Shown here one piece after another: positions 46,918 to 55,880 of a DNA stretch of 64,000 nucleotides. Within the stretch, counting starts at the first letter, position 1, and every line of letters starts with the position of its first letter. Source of the DNA: CBDHDN01 sp965261585 (lineage in GTDB: Bacteria; Pseudomonadota; Alphaproteobacteria; UBA6615); the NCBI GenBank assembly GCA_965261585.1, contig CBDHDN010000056.1, positions 7,326 to 71,325 on the forward strand, written 5' to 3'. The position numbers and the translations under genes were made by a program. The notes beneath the pieces were generated by a model. It was not told the DNA's origin. It saw nothing but the letters and a program-made list of their open reading frames with translations, and did no database searches.

Positions 46918-47237
46918 GCGAGCGCGACTTCGAACTGGTCGAGGGCAGCGGCAACGTATTTCGCGATCTGGGCGATCCCGACGCGGACCTGAAACAGGCC
47001 AAGGCGATCCTCGCGGCCCGCATCATCGCTGTGCTGGACGACCGCGGGCTATCGGTCCGCAAGGCCGGCGCGCTGACCCACTTCGCCGCGGCGGACTTCT
47101 CGCGCATTCGCAACGCGGATCTCGGGCGGTTCACGCTGGATCGGTTGATGAAGATGCTGGCGGCTCTTGACGGCAATTTGCGGGTCACGCTCCATGTCGA
47201 TGCGAGACTTGGTGGCCAGGCCGCGGCGGCGATTTGA
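46914..47237 (+). CDS. HigA/XRE-like antitoxin
   Basis: 107 residues. After an acidic N-terminus (FELVEGSGNVFRDLGDPDADLKQAKAILA) comes a helix-turn-helix: IIAVLDDRGLSVRKAGALTHFAAADFSRIRNADLGRFTLDRLMKMLAAL. It is the XRE-type antitoxin commonly paired with Gp49-like toxins; it would bind the toxin and repress the pair's promoter. The ATG at 46914 overlaps the toxin stop. Confidence 0.85.
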   Translation: MSERDFELVEGSGNVFRDLGDPDADLKQAKAILAARIIAVLDDRGLSVRKAGALTHFAAADFSRIRNADLGRFTLDRLMKMLAALDGNLRVTLHVDARLGGQAAAAI

Positions 47238-47282
47238 CGCTGAGGCCATGTCGGTTTCACCAGGCACGATGCAGAGATTTGC

Positions 47283-47411
47283 ATGAGCGAAATATCCGGC
47301 ACGGATGCTCTCTCGGAATGGTTGGTGAAAAGGCCGCCGGAATGGGCGTGCATGATCGCGGCGAGAATCGCGTTGCGGGACGGAGAAAAGCTAACCGAAC
47401 GCGCCGCCTGA
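47283..47411 (+). pseudogene. Hypothetical gene 5' remnant fused to an IS256 end
   Basis: A 42-residue open frame: MSEISGTDALSEWLVKRPPE...IAARIALR, then GEKLTERAA. The first ~32 residues look like the start of a chromosomal hypothetical protein; the last ones are identical to the end of the IS256-like fragment at 47690-47834. The switch occurs at 47378, where a 65-bp direct repeat begins. The host gene has thus been cut after 32 codons by IS256-type DNA. Confidence 0.55.
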
Positions 47412-47442
47412 AACCTGCGTCACCAACTTTTGACAATAGCTC
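47378..47442 (+). repeat. 65-bp direct repeat, copy 1 (IS256-like right end)
   Basis: From GGACGGAGAAAAGCTAACCG to CTTTTGACAATAGCTC, identical to 47801-47865 except for one base. It comprises the last codons of an IS256-family transposase and the element's outer end. Confidence 0.8.
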
Positions 47443-47689
47443 GAATGGGTCACCAGGGAACCTGAGAGGCCCGGCACTGTCCATGTGAAGGATGGCCGGT
47501 CGGGGGTGCAACCGGCTCTAAACCCAAACCCCGGCCCGACGACCCGCCCGCGGGGTATCGGGAACGCGCGAGCGACGACACAAATAGAGCGGGCGCACTT
47601 GGTACGGAAAGGCGAAAACAATAAGCCCGAAGGATGCAGTGTTGCTGGCTCTTGGGCAGCTTGTTGAGCACCAAGGGCTGCCTCAGCCG

Positions 47690-47834
47690 CATGACGGCGC
47701 TCACCATGGTCTTCAAGCTGTGCCAGTCGGCCAGCAAGAAGTGGCGCCGCCTGGACGGCTCGCACCAGATCGCCCACATCATTCAAGGCGTCAAATTCAA
47801 GGACGGAGAAAAGCTCACCGAACGCGCCGCCTGA
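47690..47834 (+). pseudogene. IS256-family transposase, C-terminal fragment
   Basis: The last ~48 residues of a Mutator/IS256-type transposase: MTALTMVFKLCQSASKKWRRLDGSHQIAHIIQGVKF then DGEKLTERAA and the stop at 47832-47834. The pattern TMVFKL...KxWRRLxGxxQ...IxGVxF is the conserved tail of this family. The catalytic part is absent. The bases up to 47865 form the second copy of the 65-bp repeat. Between this piece and the copy at 47378 (47443-47689) nothing recognisable is seen. Confidence 0.75.
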
Positions 47835-47865
47835 AACCTGCGTCACCAACTTTTGACAATAGCTC
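47801..47865 (+). repeat. 65-bp direct repeat, copy 2 (IS256-like right end)
   Basis: The partner of 47378-47442, in the same orientation, 423 bp away. It forms the natural 3' end of the IS256-like fragment. Confidence 0.8.
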
Positions 47866-47919
47866 TTCCACGGCTCGGCATTACCAATACGTCCAGTGGG
47901 GGCGTATGATTTCCGAATT

Positions 47920-48951
47920 TCAAAAACCCGGGCACTGTTGGATTCGAGCGACATGCGCGCGCAGGGGTACGCGGCAGTTGGAATTCATCCGCTTCCGGAG
48001 TGCTGACGGTGTAGCGCACCCGGTTCCTTGGACACAAGTTTGTCTCACGCGGCGGGCCTGATTGAGATCGCGGCCGTGCCACGCCTGACGAGCTTGAGCG
48101 GGGCTCAGGTAGCCGTTCTTTTCGACGATCCACTGGGCATTGTAGAGTTCGACGAAGTCGCGGACGGCGTCCCGCAGCTCCGCGATGATGCGGTAGATGC
48201 GACCATGGATGATCTGTTCCTTCAGCGTGCGATTGAACCGCTCGGCGACGCCGTTGGTCTGGGGCTCGGCGACGAAGGCGTAGGACGGCTGGATGCCCCA
48301 GAACTTGATCTGGTTGGTGAAGTGGTCCGACAGATACTGGGAGCCGTGATCCATCCGCAAGGCCAGCCCCCGAGCCGCGCTGGCCGCGGTCGAGCCATAC
48401 AGCCCGGCAAGCCCCATGGAGATCGGCTGCAGGGCGGCGAAGCGGTCGCCGCGCTTGCAGACATGCCAGCCGACACACTCGGCGTTCCAATGCTCGACGG
48501 CGGTGAAGATCCAGCCCCAGCCGTCGTCCACCGTGAACACCCGAACGCCATCGGTGCCCCACATGAGGTTCGGGGCATGAGTGATGATCTCACCGTCATG
48601 GGGATTGCCGCCACGGCGGCGGCGGCGATGGGGCGAGAGCAGATTGTTCTCGCGCATCAGGCGGAGCACCCGCTTGCGGGCAACCCGGATGTCGCGACAG
48701 ACCCAAAGCCGAGCCCAGACCTTGCGGTAGCCCTCGCCCTCCCAGGGCAATGCCTCCAGGTCGGCTTCGATCGCCACCAGCAGCGCCTGGTCCGAGATCG
48801 CGGGCTTCGGTCCCCGACGCTTTGCCGGCGGCTGCTCGGCGTGCTGGCCGGAGGTCATGGCGTAGAACGAGGAGCGGGCCATGCCCCAGGCGGCGCAGAC
48901 CCGCCGCAGGCCGTAGGCCAGACCCGTGCCGGGCGAGGTGGCGGCACTCAT
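47920..48951 (-). CDS. IS3-family transposase OrfB, copy A (3' frameshifted end)
   Basis: The rve integrase core includes MWGTDGVRVFTVDDGWGWIF (first Asp), LRMDHGSQYLSDHF (second Asp) and ETNGVAERFNRTLKEQ-type residues (PQTNGVAERFNRTL, Glu). Relative to copy B one extra G after the codon for His in ARQAWH changes the last residues and removes the stop, so the frame runs through the terminal repeat and target to 47920 (343 instead of 301 residues). The catalytic core is unaffected, so function may be kept. The start overlaps the orfA stop by four bases. Confidence 0.85.
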   Translation of the reverse strand: MSAATSPGTGLAYGLRRVCAAWGMARSSFYAMTSGQHAEQPPAKRRGPKPAISDQALLVAIEADLEALPWEGEGYRKVWARLWVCRDIRVARKRVLRLMRENNLLSPHRRRRRGGNPHDGEIITHAPNLMWGTDGVRVFTVDDGWGWIFTAVEHWNAECVGWHVCKRGDRFAALQPISMGLAGLYGSTAASAARGLALRMDHGSQYLSDHFTNQIKFWGIQPSYAFVAEPQTNGVAERFNRTLKEQIIHGRIYRIIAELRDAVRDFVELYNAQWIVEKNGYLSPAQARQAWHGRDLNQARRVRQTCVQGTGCATPSALRKRMNSNCRVPLRAHVARIQQCPGF

Positions 48952-49424
48952 CGCCGCGACCTCCGCCGCCCCAAAGGGCCGAAGGTCTCCGTCTTGGCCT
49001 CCAGCAGTTCCACCTGCATGGTCAACTCTCCGATCCGCTTCATGGCGCTATCCAGTTCCGCCTGCACCGGATCGCCCTTGCGTTGCTTGAGCGAGGCGTC
49101 GATCCCGCCGATCGCTTTCTCACGCCACTGCTCGAGCCGGAAGATCTCTACGCCCAACTGGCGCGACAGAAGTTGCACCGGCTCGTCACGCAAAAGCCGC
49201 AGAACGACCTCACGCTTGCGCGCCACCGTCCATCGCTGGCCAAGTCCCAGCGGGCCTGCCGGCAAAGCCTGGCCTGGGGAAAACGTGGACGAGCCAAGCT
49301 CGCCCGCATTTACCACAGGCCCATCAACAGCAACTTTCTTCTCAAAATTATCGGTCATGTTCCGGTCCTCCTTGGACACTTCGATTAAGCCAATTCTGTG
49401 TCCAAGGAAATCGGGTCCGACTCA
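48010..49424 (-). mobile_element. IS3-family element, copy A (1415 bp)
   Basis: Termini are TGAGTCGGACCCGATTTCC at the orfA side and TGTAGCGCACCCGGTTCC at the orfB side, both followed inward by TTGGACACA. The element is flanked by the perfect 14-bp direct repeat CGGAGTGCTGACGG at 47996-48009 and 49425-49438. It is nearly identical to copy B at 62446-63859, differing by one extra G near the orfB end and a few substitutions. A 14-bp duplication is far longer than the 3-5 bp normal for IS3. Confidence 0.9.
48948..49358 (-). CDS. IS3-family OrfA, copy A
   Basis: 136 residues from the ATG at 49356-49358, preceded by AAGGAGG. The HTH reads RWTVARKREVVLRLLRDEPVQLLSRQLGVEIFRLEQWREKAI, and a leucine-zipper-like stretch follows (ELDSAMKRIGELTMQVELLEAK). 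It binds the element ends. It overlaps orfB by ATGA rather than by a frameshift window. An in-frame GTG at 49379 is less well placed relative to the ribosome-binding site. Confidence 0.88.
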   Translation of the reverse strand: MTDNFEKKVAVDGPVVNAGELGSSTFSPGQALPAGPLGLGQRWTVARKREVVLRLLRDEPVQLLSRQLGVEIFRLEQWREKAIGGIDASLKQRKGDPVQAELDSAMKRIGELTMQVELLEAKTETFGPLGRRRSRR

Positions 49425-49494
49425 CGGAGTGCTGACGGAGAGCGAATTCGAGTGCTACTGGAACTCCCAGAAGGCGGAAAAATATATCAGTATA

Positions 49495-49929
49495 TCAGCG
49501 GGTTAGGAGAGGCCCTGGCGGGTGTAGCGGCTCTGCTGCTGCCAGGCTCACCTCTTCGTCGGGCAGGTCGATCAGGCGGCCGACGTCCATCGGCGGCAGC
49601 ACGCCAACCTCGGCGGCACGCAACGCGGCGAGACAGGCGTCCGCATCGGGCGTCGAGAAGACGACGCCGTTCAGACCTTCGCCACGCTCCAGGAACCGGT
49701 CCAGATCGTCGGTGAACTGACTTGCATCGACGATTCCACGCAACTCGAGATAGTCGGCGTCGAACATCATGCAGTAGTTCGCCGTGCCACGGCCCAGGTG
49801 GCGGCCCCGCGGCGACACGGTGAAGCCGAGCCGCGTGTAGATACGCCGCGCCGCCTCCAAATCGTGCACGCCGATGATGACATGGTCGATGCCATCGATC
49901 CGTGCCGGATTTGCGGACGCCTCCGTCAT
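49495..49929 (-). CDS. VOC/glyoxalase-like protein, C-terminally truncated
   Basis: 144 residues: IDHVIIGVHDLEAARRIYTRLGFTVSPRGRHLGRGTANYCMMF, YLELRGIVD, FLERGEGLNGVVFSTPDADACLAAL. This is the first half of the Glyoxalase_3-like VOC family, whose members usually have ~280 residues. The last residues after DLPDEEVSLAAAE (PLHPPGPLLTR) are not family-like, and the stop lies only ~60 bp from the IS3 copy A flank. The gene has probably lost its second half to the mobile-element region to the left. Confidence 0.7.
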   Translation of the reverse strand: MTEASANPARIDGIDHVIIGVHDLEAARRIYTRLGFTVSPRGRHLGRGTANYCMMFDADYLELRGIVDASQFTDDLDRFLERGEGLNGVVFSTPDADACLAALRAAEVGVLPPMDVGRLIDLPDEEVSLAAAEPLHPPGPLLTR

Positions 49930-50113
49930 CTACGCTCGTTCCCCCCGCCCAGCGTCGAATGCCCTCGGGGCTGGGCCCCGGCGAGCCGGCATGTCATCTC
50001 GAAAAAGCGGTCTCCCCCGCTGCCGCGCTAGCCTATTCAACCACGCCGGAGATACAACCCGCAAACGGTACCCACGTCCACTGCCCGTCTCGCGGAGTAG
50101 GGCAGTAGCGGAC

Positions 50114-50998
50114 CTAATGCAGAACGCGGCCGGCGACGGCGTCGAGCCGCGCGGCGACACCGGGGTCGCGTGCCTCCGGCGCCGTAATCAGCGCGGCATC
50201 AAGGGCCGTATGGCAGCCGCGCCCGCAGGACTCCCTCCGCTCGCCAAGGCGCGGCGCCACCGCCTTGATCAGGGCCCGCGCCTTGTCCGCGTTCTCCGAC
50301 AGCACCTTGACGACCTGGTCCACGGTGACGTCGTTATGGCCGCCATGCCAGCAATCATAGTCCGTCACCATGGCAACGGTCGCGTAGCACATCTCCGCCT
50401 CACGGGCGAGCTTGGCCTCGGGCATGTTCGTCATGCCGATCACGGCACAGCCCCACTGGCGGTAGAGTTCGGATTCGGCGCGGGTCGAGAATTGCGGCCC
50501 CTCCATGACGAGGTACGTGCCGCCGCGTGTGTAGGCCAGCCCGGCCGCCTCGGCGGCGGCTTCCAGGTGGGCGCCGAGGCGGCCGCACACCGGGTCGGCC
50601 ATGCTGACATGGGCGACCAGTCCGTCGCCGAAGAACGTCTTGGCGCGGGCGAACGTGCGGTCGATGAACTGGTCGACGATGACGAACCGGCCGGGCGGCA
50701 GCTCTTCTGTGAGGGAGCCCACGGCCGACAGCGAAATCACGTCGGTCACGCCGGCGCGCTTCAGCACGTCGATATTGGCGCGGAAATTAAGGCCGCTCGG
50801 CGGGACGCGATGGCCGCGCCCGTGCCGCGGCAGAAACACCACGGGCAGCGCGCCCAGCGAGCCGAACATCAGCGCGTCCGAGGGCGCGCCGAACGGCGAG
50901 TGCTGCGCCTCCCACCTGACGTCGCTCAGCCCGCCGATGTCGTAGATGCCGCTGCCGCCGATGATGCCGAGCACCGGCGGCGTGCCGGGCGCAGCCAT
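50114..50998 (-). CDS. mtnP: S-methyl-5'-thioadenosine phosphorylase
   Basis: 294 residues of the PNP/MTAP family II. LGIIGGSGIYDI at the start, FLPRHGRGHRVPPSGLNFRANI, SLSAVGSLTEELPPGRFVIVDQFIDRT, YLVMEGPQFSTRAESELYRQWGCAVIGMTNMPEAKLAREAE and the base-binding Asp region TDYDCWHGGHNDVTVDQV are all conserved. It cleaves methylthioadenosine from polyamine or AHL synthesis for methionine salvage. It lies 30 bp downstream of petC on the same strand. Confidence 0.93.
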   Translation of the reverse strand: MAAPGTPPVLGIIGGSGIYDIGGLSDVRWEAQHSPFGAPSDALMFGSLGALPVVFLPRHGRGHRVPPSGLNFRANIDVLKRAGVTDVISLSAVGSLTEELPPGRFVIVDQFIDRTFARAKTFFGDGLVAHVSMADPVCGRLGAHLEAAAEAAGLAYTRGGTYLVMEGPQFSTRAESELYRQWGCAVIGMTNMPEAKLAREAEMCYATVAMVTDYDCWHGGHNDVTVDQVVKVLSENADKARALIKAVAPRLGERRESCGRGCHTALDAALITAPEARDPGVAARLDAVAGRVLH

Positions 50999-51028
50999 GC
51001 TAGCGCTGCTCGCCGGCCGGCCGCGCCG

Positions 51029-51820
51029 TCAATGCAGCGTCGACCAGAGCCGCCGCTTCGACGCGTACATCAGCGCCGACAGGACGACCAGGAACAGCAC
51101 GACCTTGAGGCCGATGCGCTTGCGGTCCGCCAGCGACGGGTCGGCCGCCCAGGCCATGAACGCCGCGACGTCGCGCGCCATCTGATCAACCGTTGCCGGC
51201 GTATTATCGCCGTAGGCAACCGAATCCTCGAACAGCGGCTGCGGCATGGCGATCTCGCGGCCAAGGAAGAACGGGTTGTAGTTGACGCCCGCGCGCAACT
51301 CGACGTCGGCCGGCGGCTCCTCATAGCCCGTCAGCAGGGCGTGAACATAGTTCGGCCCGCCCGGCCGGGCCCGGGACATCAATGACAAATCCGGCGGCAG
51401 GGCGCCGCCGTTGACTAGACGCGCCTCCGGTTCGTTGCGATAGGGCTCGACGAAACGGTCGGCGGCGATGGCCGGCCGGAAGAACATCTCACCGTTGTCG
51501 TCCGGCCCGTCCTCGACCTCGAACTGGGCCGCGTAGGCCTTGATTTGATCCGCGGACCAGCCGATGCCATCGAGATGACGATAGGCTACGTGTTTCAGCG
51601 AATGGCAGGCCGCGCAGACTTCCGTGTAGACCTGCAGGCCGCGCTGGACCTGGGCCGGCTCGAACGTCCCGAAGATGCCGGTGAACGACCAGTCCAGCCG
51701 CGGCGGCTTCTCGGCCTCTTCCGCCGCGTGTGCGTGGCCGGCGAGGCCCAGCGTCGCCGCGACGGCAATCGCCGCGACGGGTCGCATGAAGTTCTGCATC
51801 GTGGCGCGCCCCATCATCAT
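51029..51820 (-). CDS. petC: Cytochrome c1 of the bc1 complex
   Basis: 263 residues. A signal peptide ([17 protein letters not shown]) precedes mature [14 protein letters not shown]; the haem c site is [18 protein letters not shown], and the C-terminal anchor is [25 protein letters not shown]. It takes electrons from the Rieske protein and reduces cytochrome c in the periplasm. The ATG at 51820 overlaps the cyt b TGA (ATGA); MQNFMRP at 51799 is an alternative start closer to the signal peptide. Confidence 0.92.
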   Translation of the reverse strand: MMMGRATMQNFMRPVAAIAVAATLGLAGHAHAAEEAEKPPRLDWSFTGIFGTFEPAQVQRGLQVYTEVCAACHSLKHVAYRHLDGIGWSADQIKAYAAQFEVEDGPDDNGEMFFRPAIAADRFVEPYRNEPEARLVNGGALPPDLSLMSRARPGGPNYVHALLTGYEEPPADVELRAGVNYNPFFLGREIAMPQPLFEDSVAYGDNTPATVDQMARDVAAFMAWAADPSLADRKRIGLKVVLFLVVLSALMYASKRRLWSTLH

Positions 51821-53112
51821 GCCTTGTCCATCGGCTTTGCCGAGGCCCCGGCTGCGACCGGCCCACCGCCCTTCCGATCGCCCAGTACTGCTTCGCCGAT
51901 ACTGGCCGGCAGCGGCCGCGGCCGCTCGAACCTGCCGATCAGGGGGATGATCACCAGGAAGTGCAGGAAGTAGTAGACCGTGCCGACCCGGGCGACCGTC
52001 AGATAAATGCCCGCGGCCGGCTTGCCGCCGGCCCAGCCGAGGACGACGGCGTCGATCACAAGGAGCCAGAAGAACTGCTTGTAGATCGGCCGGAACCTGG
52101 CGCTGCGCACCTTGGAAGTGTCGAGCCACGGCAGCACGAACAACAGGAAGATCGAGCCGAACAGCGCGATCACGCCGCCCAGCTTGGCCTCGATGAACCA
52201 GATGTCGGGCACCGCGCGCAGGATCGCGAAGAACGGCAGGAAGTACCATTCGGGCACGATCTCGGCCGGCGTCACCAGCGGGTTGGCGGGAATGTTGTTC
52301 TCCGGCTCCTGGAAGAAGTCCGGCGCGAAAAAGACGACCGCGGCATAGATCAAGACGAAGACGCAGATCCCGAAGCTGTCCTTCACCGTGTAGTACGGGT
52401 GGAACGGGATCGTGTCCTGGGGTCCCTTGGGCTCGATGCCCAGCGGGTTGTTCGAGCCGACGACGTGCAGGGCGATGACGTGCAGGATGACGACGCCGAT
52501 GATGACGAACGGCAGCAGGAAGTGCAGGGCGTAGAACCGGTTCAGCGTCGGATTGTCGACCGCAAAGCCGCCCCACAGCCACGTCGTGACCGCCTCGCCA
52601 ACCAGAGGGATCGCCGTGAACAGGTTCGTGATGACCGTCGCGGCCCAGAAGCTCAGCTGTCCCCACGGCAGCACATAGCCCATGAACGCCGTCGCCATCA
52701 TCAGCAGCAGGATCAGCACGCCGAGCATCCACAATAGCTCGCGCGGGTTCTTGTAGGAGCCGTAATACATGCCGCGGAACAGGTGGACGTAGACGATGAG
52801 GAAGAAGAACGAGCCGCCGTTCGCGTGCAGCGAGCGCAGCAGCCAGCCGTAGTTAACGTCGCGGACGATCCGCTGCACGGAATCGAAGGCGAGGTCGACG
52901 TTCGCCGTGAACTGCATGGCGAGCATGAGCCCGGTCAGGATCATGACCACCAGTATGAACATGGCGAGCGCGCCGAAGTTCCACCAGTAATTAAAGTTCC
53001 GCGGCGTCGGGTACTGGCCGTACTCCTTGTTGAAATACGAGAAGACCGGCAGCCGGCTGTCGATCCAGTTGACCAACCCGCCCAACCCGGCGTTTGAAGT
53101 ATCCACAGTCAT
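51817..53112 (-). CDS. petB: Cytochrome b of the bc1 complex
   Basis: 431 residues, the long alphaproteobacterial form. Eight or so membrane spans; haem ligands in [24 protein letters not shown] and [24 protein letters not shown]; quinol-site motif [18 protein letters not shown]. It starts at ATG 53110-53112 (MTVDTSNAG), overlapping the Rieske stop by four bases, and is likewise coupled to petC. It forms the quinol-oxidising core in the inner membrane. Confidence 0.95.
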   Translation of the reverse strand: MTVDTSNAGLGGLVNWIDSRLPVFSYFNKEYGQYPTPRNFNYWWNFGALAMFILVVMILTGLMLAMQFTANVDLAFDSVQRIVRDVNYGWLLRSLHANGGSFFFLIVYVHLFRGMYYGSYKNPRELLWMLGVLILLLMMATAFMGYVLPWGQLSFWAATVITNLFTAIPLVGEAVTTWLWGGFAVDNPTLNRFYALHFLLPFVIIGVVILHVIALHVVGSNNPLGIEPKGPQDTIPFHPYYTVKDSFGICVFVLIYAAVVFFAPDFFQEPENNIPANPLVTPAEIVPEWYFLPFFAILRAVPDIWFIEAKLGGVIALFGSIFLLFVLPWLDTSKVRSARFRPIYKQFFWLLVIDAVVLGWAGGKPAAGIYLTVARVGTVYYFLHFLVIIPLIGRFERPRPLPASIGEAVLGDRKGGGPVAAGASAKPMDKA

Positions 53113-53660
53113 GATGCCCCCTCGGCCTCGCCGACCAGGATCATCGTGTCGCTCAGGAAGGTATATTCCGGCACCGGCAGGTTGCGCGGCGCCGGCCCCT
53201 TGCGGATGCGACCCGATGTGTCGTAGTGCGAACCATGGCACGGGCAGAACCAGCCGTTCCACTCGCCGCGCTCTTCCCCGGTGCGCTGGCCCTTCGGCAC
53301 GCAGCCCAGATGGGTGCACACGCCGACGACGACGAGCCATTCGGGCCGGATCACGCGCTCGCTATCAGGCTGCGGGTCTATGTCGCTATCCTGCGCCGCT
53401 GCATCGGCGATCTCTTTCGCCGTCCGCCGCCGTACGAAAACCGGCTTGCCGCGCCACAGAACCGTGACCGCCTGGCCCTCTTCGATGGCCGACAGGTCGA
53501 CCTCGACGGACGACAGCGCCCGCACGTCGGCCGACGGGTTCATCGAGTGAATGAACGGCCAGATAGTCGCCGCCGTCCCGACGGCGACAAAGGCGCCGGT
53601 CGCCAGATAGAGAAAATCACGGCGGCTTGCTCCGTGGCCACCGTTGGCCTGATCCGACAT
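53109..53660 (-). CDS. petA: Rieske iron-sulfur protein of the bc1 complex
   Basis: 183 residues from ATG 53658-53660. A twin-arginine-like anchor [24 protein letters not shown] is followed by the soluble domain with the 2Fe-2S ligands in [10 protein letters not shown] and CPCHGSHYD and the family's [12 protein letters not shown]. It is the first gene of petABC; each pair overlaps by ATGA. The longer upstream open frame lacks conservation and is not used. Confidence 0.94.
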   Translation of the reverse strand: MSDQANGGHGASRRDFLYLATGAFVAVGTAATIWPFIHSMNPSADVRALSSVEVDLSAIEEGQAVTVLWRGKPVFVRRRTAKEIADAAAQDSDIDPQPDSERVIRPEWLVVVGVCTHLGCVPKGQRTGEERGEWNGWFCPCHGSHYDTSGRIRKGPAPRNLPVPEYTFLSDTMILVGEAEGAS

Positions 53661-53874
53661 GAGATTTCCGACCTTTCTTCGTGCCGCGGGTCTTACTGCT
53701 GCGCGCCGATTTCGCGCCCGAACGTACCCTGGCGCCCCAACCCGGCAATGCGACACCGTGCCGCGGCGATTCGGCCCCCCCGGCCGACGCGCGCCGCCGC
53801 ATATAATCGAATTCGCCGTCGGTTGCAAAGGCCCTGGTGCCGCACACGCGCCAGCCCGACGGAGGCCCGATCCG

Positions 53875-54333
53875 GTGCGCCTCGCGCTCTATGAGCCCGA
53901 CATCCCGCAGAACGCCGGCGCCATGCTGCGGCTTGCGGCCTGCCTTGGCGTCGGCGTCGACATCATAGAGCCGTGCGGTTTCGTACTGTCCGACAAGCAT
54001 TTCCGGCGCGCCGGCATGGACTACCTGGACCATGTGGCCATCGTGCGGCACGACTCCTGGGCCGCCTATGTTGCCGCCCGTCCCGACCGCATTGTCCTGC
54101 TGACGACACGCGGCGACACGCGCTATACGCAGCAGCGCTATCGGCGCGACGACACGCTGATGGTAGGCCGCGAGACGGCCGGCGTGCCGGACGCGGTCCA
54201 CCGTGCCGCCGCGGCCCGAGTCGTCGTGCCGATGCGGCGCGGATTGCGCTCGCTCAATGTCGCGCTCGCCGCGGCAATCGTACTGGGGGAAGCGTTACGG
54301 CAGACCGAGGGATTTTCGAAGGAGCAACCATGA
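53875..54333 (+). CDS. trmL: tRNA (cytidine(34)-2'-O)-methyltransferase
   Basis: 152 residues starting at GTG 53875, preceded by [71 protein letters not shown] and [26 protein letters not shown]. These are the SPOUT-fold motifs (knot with bound SAM) of TrmL, which methylates the wobble base of leucine tRNAs. It diverges from petABC and overlaps hemF by four bases (ATGA). Confidence 0.9.
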   Translation: MRLALYEPDIPQNAGAMLRLAACLGVGVDIIEPCGFVLSDKHFRRAGMDYLDHVAIVRHDSWAAYVAARPDRIVLLTTRGDTRYTQQRYRRDDTLMVGRETAGVPDAVHRAAAARVVVPMRRGLRSLNVALAAAIVLGEALRQTEGFSKEQP

Positions 54334-55196
54334 CCGATGAGACCGAGGCGCGCCAAGCCCGTGCCACTGCCTGGTTCGCCGCCCTGCGCGACGACATCTG
54401 CGCCGCGTTCGAGCAGCTCGAGGACGCGTTGGCCGGCACGTTCAGCGACCGTGCGCCCGGCCGTTTCGAGCGCCGCGACTGGCCGCGCGAGAACGAGGAC
54501 GGCAGTCCGGGCGGCGGCGGTACGATGGCGCTGATGCGCGGCCGCGTGTTCGAGAAGGTCGGCGTCAATATCTCCGCCGTGTGGGGCACGTTCTCCGAGG
54601 CGTTCCGCAAGCAGATCCCCGGCGCGGCCGACGACGGCCGCTTCTGGGCCGCCGGCATCTCGCTCGTCGCGCATATGCACTCGCCGCTGGTTCCGGCCGT
54701 GCACATGAACACCCGCCACATCGTCACGACCAAGTCCTGGTTCGGCGGCGGCAGCGACCTCAACCCGAGCATCCCGGACGACGACGACACGGCAGCGTTC
54801 CACGCCGCCTTTCAGGCCGCCTGCGACCGGCACGATCCGGCCTACTATCCGCGCTTCAAGACGTGGTGCGACGAGTACTTCTTCATCAAGCACCGCGACG
54901 AGCCGCGCGGCGTCGGCGGCATCTTCTATGACAACATCGACAGCGGCGATTGGGAGGCCGATTTCGCGTTCACCCAGGACGTCGGCCGTGCCTTCCTCGA
55001 CGTCTATCCCCGGCTGATCCGGCGCCACATGGACGCGCCGTGGGACGAGGCGCAACGCGCACGCCAGCTGCAGCGCCGCGGCCGCTATGTCGAATACAAC
55101 CTGCTGTACGACCGTGGGACCCAGTTCGGGCTCAAGACCGGCGGCAATGTCGAAGCCATTCTGATGTCGCTGCCACCGGTCGCGACCTGGCCATGA
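54330..55196 (+). CDS. hemF: Oxygen-dependent coproporphyrinogen III oxidase
   Basis: 288 residues. [25 protein letters not shown], then [56 protein letters not shown] and [34 protein letters not shown] are the HemF signatures. It decarboxylates coproporphyrinogen III to protoporphyrinogen IX with O2 in haem synthesis, apt beside the cytochrome bc1 operon. It is coupled to trmL through ATGA. Confidence 0.95.
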   Translation: MTDETEARQARATAWFAALRDDICAAFEQLEDALAGTFSDRAPGRFERRDWPRENEDGSPGGGGTMALMRGRVFEKVGVNISAVWGTFSEAFRKQIPGAADDGRFWAAGISLVAHMHSPLVPAVHMNTRHIVTTKSWFGGGSDLNPSIPDDDDTAAFHAAFQAACDRHDPAYYPRFKTWCDEYFFIKHRDEPRGVGGIFYDNIDSGDWEADFAFTQDVGRAFLDVYPRLIRRHMDAPWDEAQRARQLQRRGRYVEYNLLYDRGTQFGLKTGGNVEAILMSLPPVATWP

Positions 55197-55258
55197 GCGC
55201 GGCCGCCGGGCTGCGAGGATACTGGACGAGCCAAGCTTGGCCGCGCTATGAAACGGCT

Positions 55259-55807
55259 ATGACGAACCATGGCTTTATCGCAGTATTCCTGCTGCTCGCC
55301 GGCTGGCTGGCACCCGTGCCGGCCCTCGCGCAACAGGATCTGCCCGTCGAGGCTTTCTACGGCCGCTTCCAGGGCACCGGCATCGCCGAGAACCGGGACA
55401 GCCTTTACTTCGGCGTCACCGTGCGTGACCTCGACGTGACGATCGGGCCAAGTGCGCCCGGCTTCTACGTCGAGTGGACAAGCGTTATTCGCAGCGGCGG
55501 CGACCCCAACAACCCCGACGTCAGGCGCAAGACAGCGCGGCTCACCTTCCATCCGGGGGACCGGCCGGGGATTTTCCAGCCGGCGGACGCCGCCCGGCCC
55601 TTGGCGGGCGATCAGCTGACCTGGGCCGCCGTCAACGGCACTACGCTCACGGTCAACCTTCTCGTCGTTCGCGACGATGGTGGCTACGAGGTGCAAAGCT
55701 ACGACCGGACGCTCAGCGGCACCGGCATGGAGCTCAACTTCGTCCGCATTCGCAATGTCGAGCCCGTGCGGCAGGTCGAAGGCCGGCTGATAAAAGTCGG
55801 AAATTGA
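55259..55807 (+). CDS. Exported protein of unknown function, paralogue 1
   Basis: 182 residues from MTNHGFIAVFLLLAGWLAPVP, a clear signal peptide ending ALA before QQDLPVEAFYGRFQGTGIAE. The mature part is beta-rich (DLDVTIGPSAPGFYVEWTSVI, LTWAAVNGTTLTVNLLVV, MELNFVRIRNVEPVRQVEGRLIKV). It is clearly related to the next gene: FYGxFxGTG near the N-terminus, RDLDVT, a GD.(L/M).WA.V.G.TLTV segment, and an ending with ..F.R...VE.RxxGxLxx. A lipocalin-like barrel is possible but not shown. The function is unknown; it follows hemF by 62 bp. Confidence 0.65.
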   Translation: MTNHGFIAVFLLLAGWLAPVPALAQQDLPVEAFYGRFQGTGIAENRDSLYFGVTVRDLDVTIGPSAPGFYVEWTSVIRSGGDPNNPDVRRKTARLTFHPGDRPGIFQPADAARPLAGDQLTWAAVNGTTLTVNLLVVRDDGGYEVQSYDRTLSGTGMELNFVRIRNVEPVRQVEGRLIKVGN

Positions 55808-55880
55808 CCGGCGCGGGGCCTTGTTGGCGAGGCCGGCCGTACCGATTTCAATAGGAAGATCATTTGGCCAGGAGCGTTCC

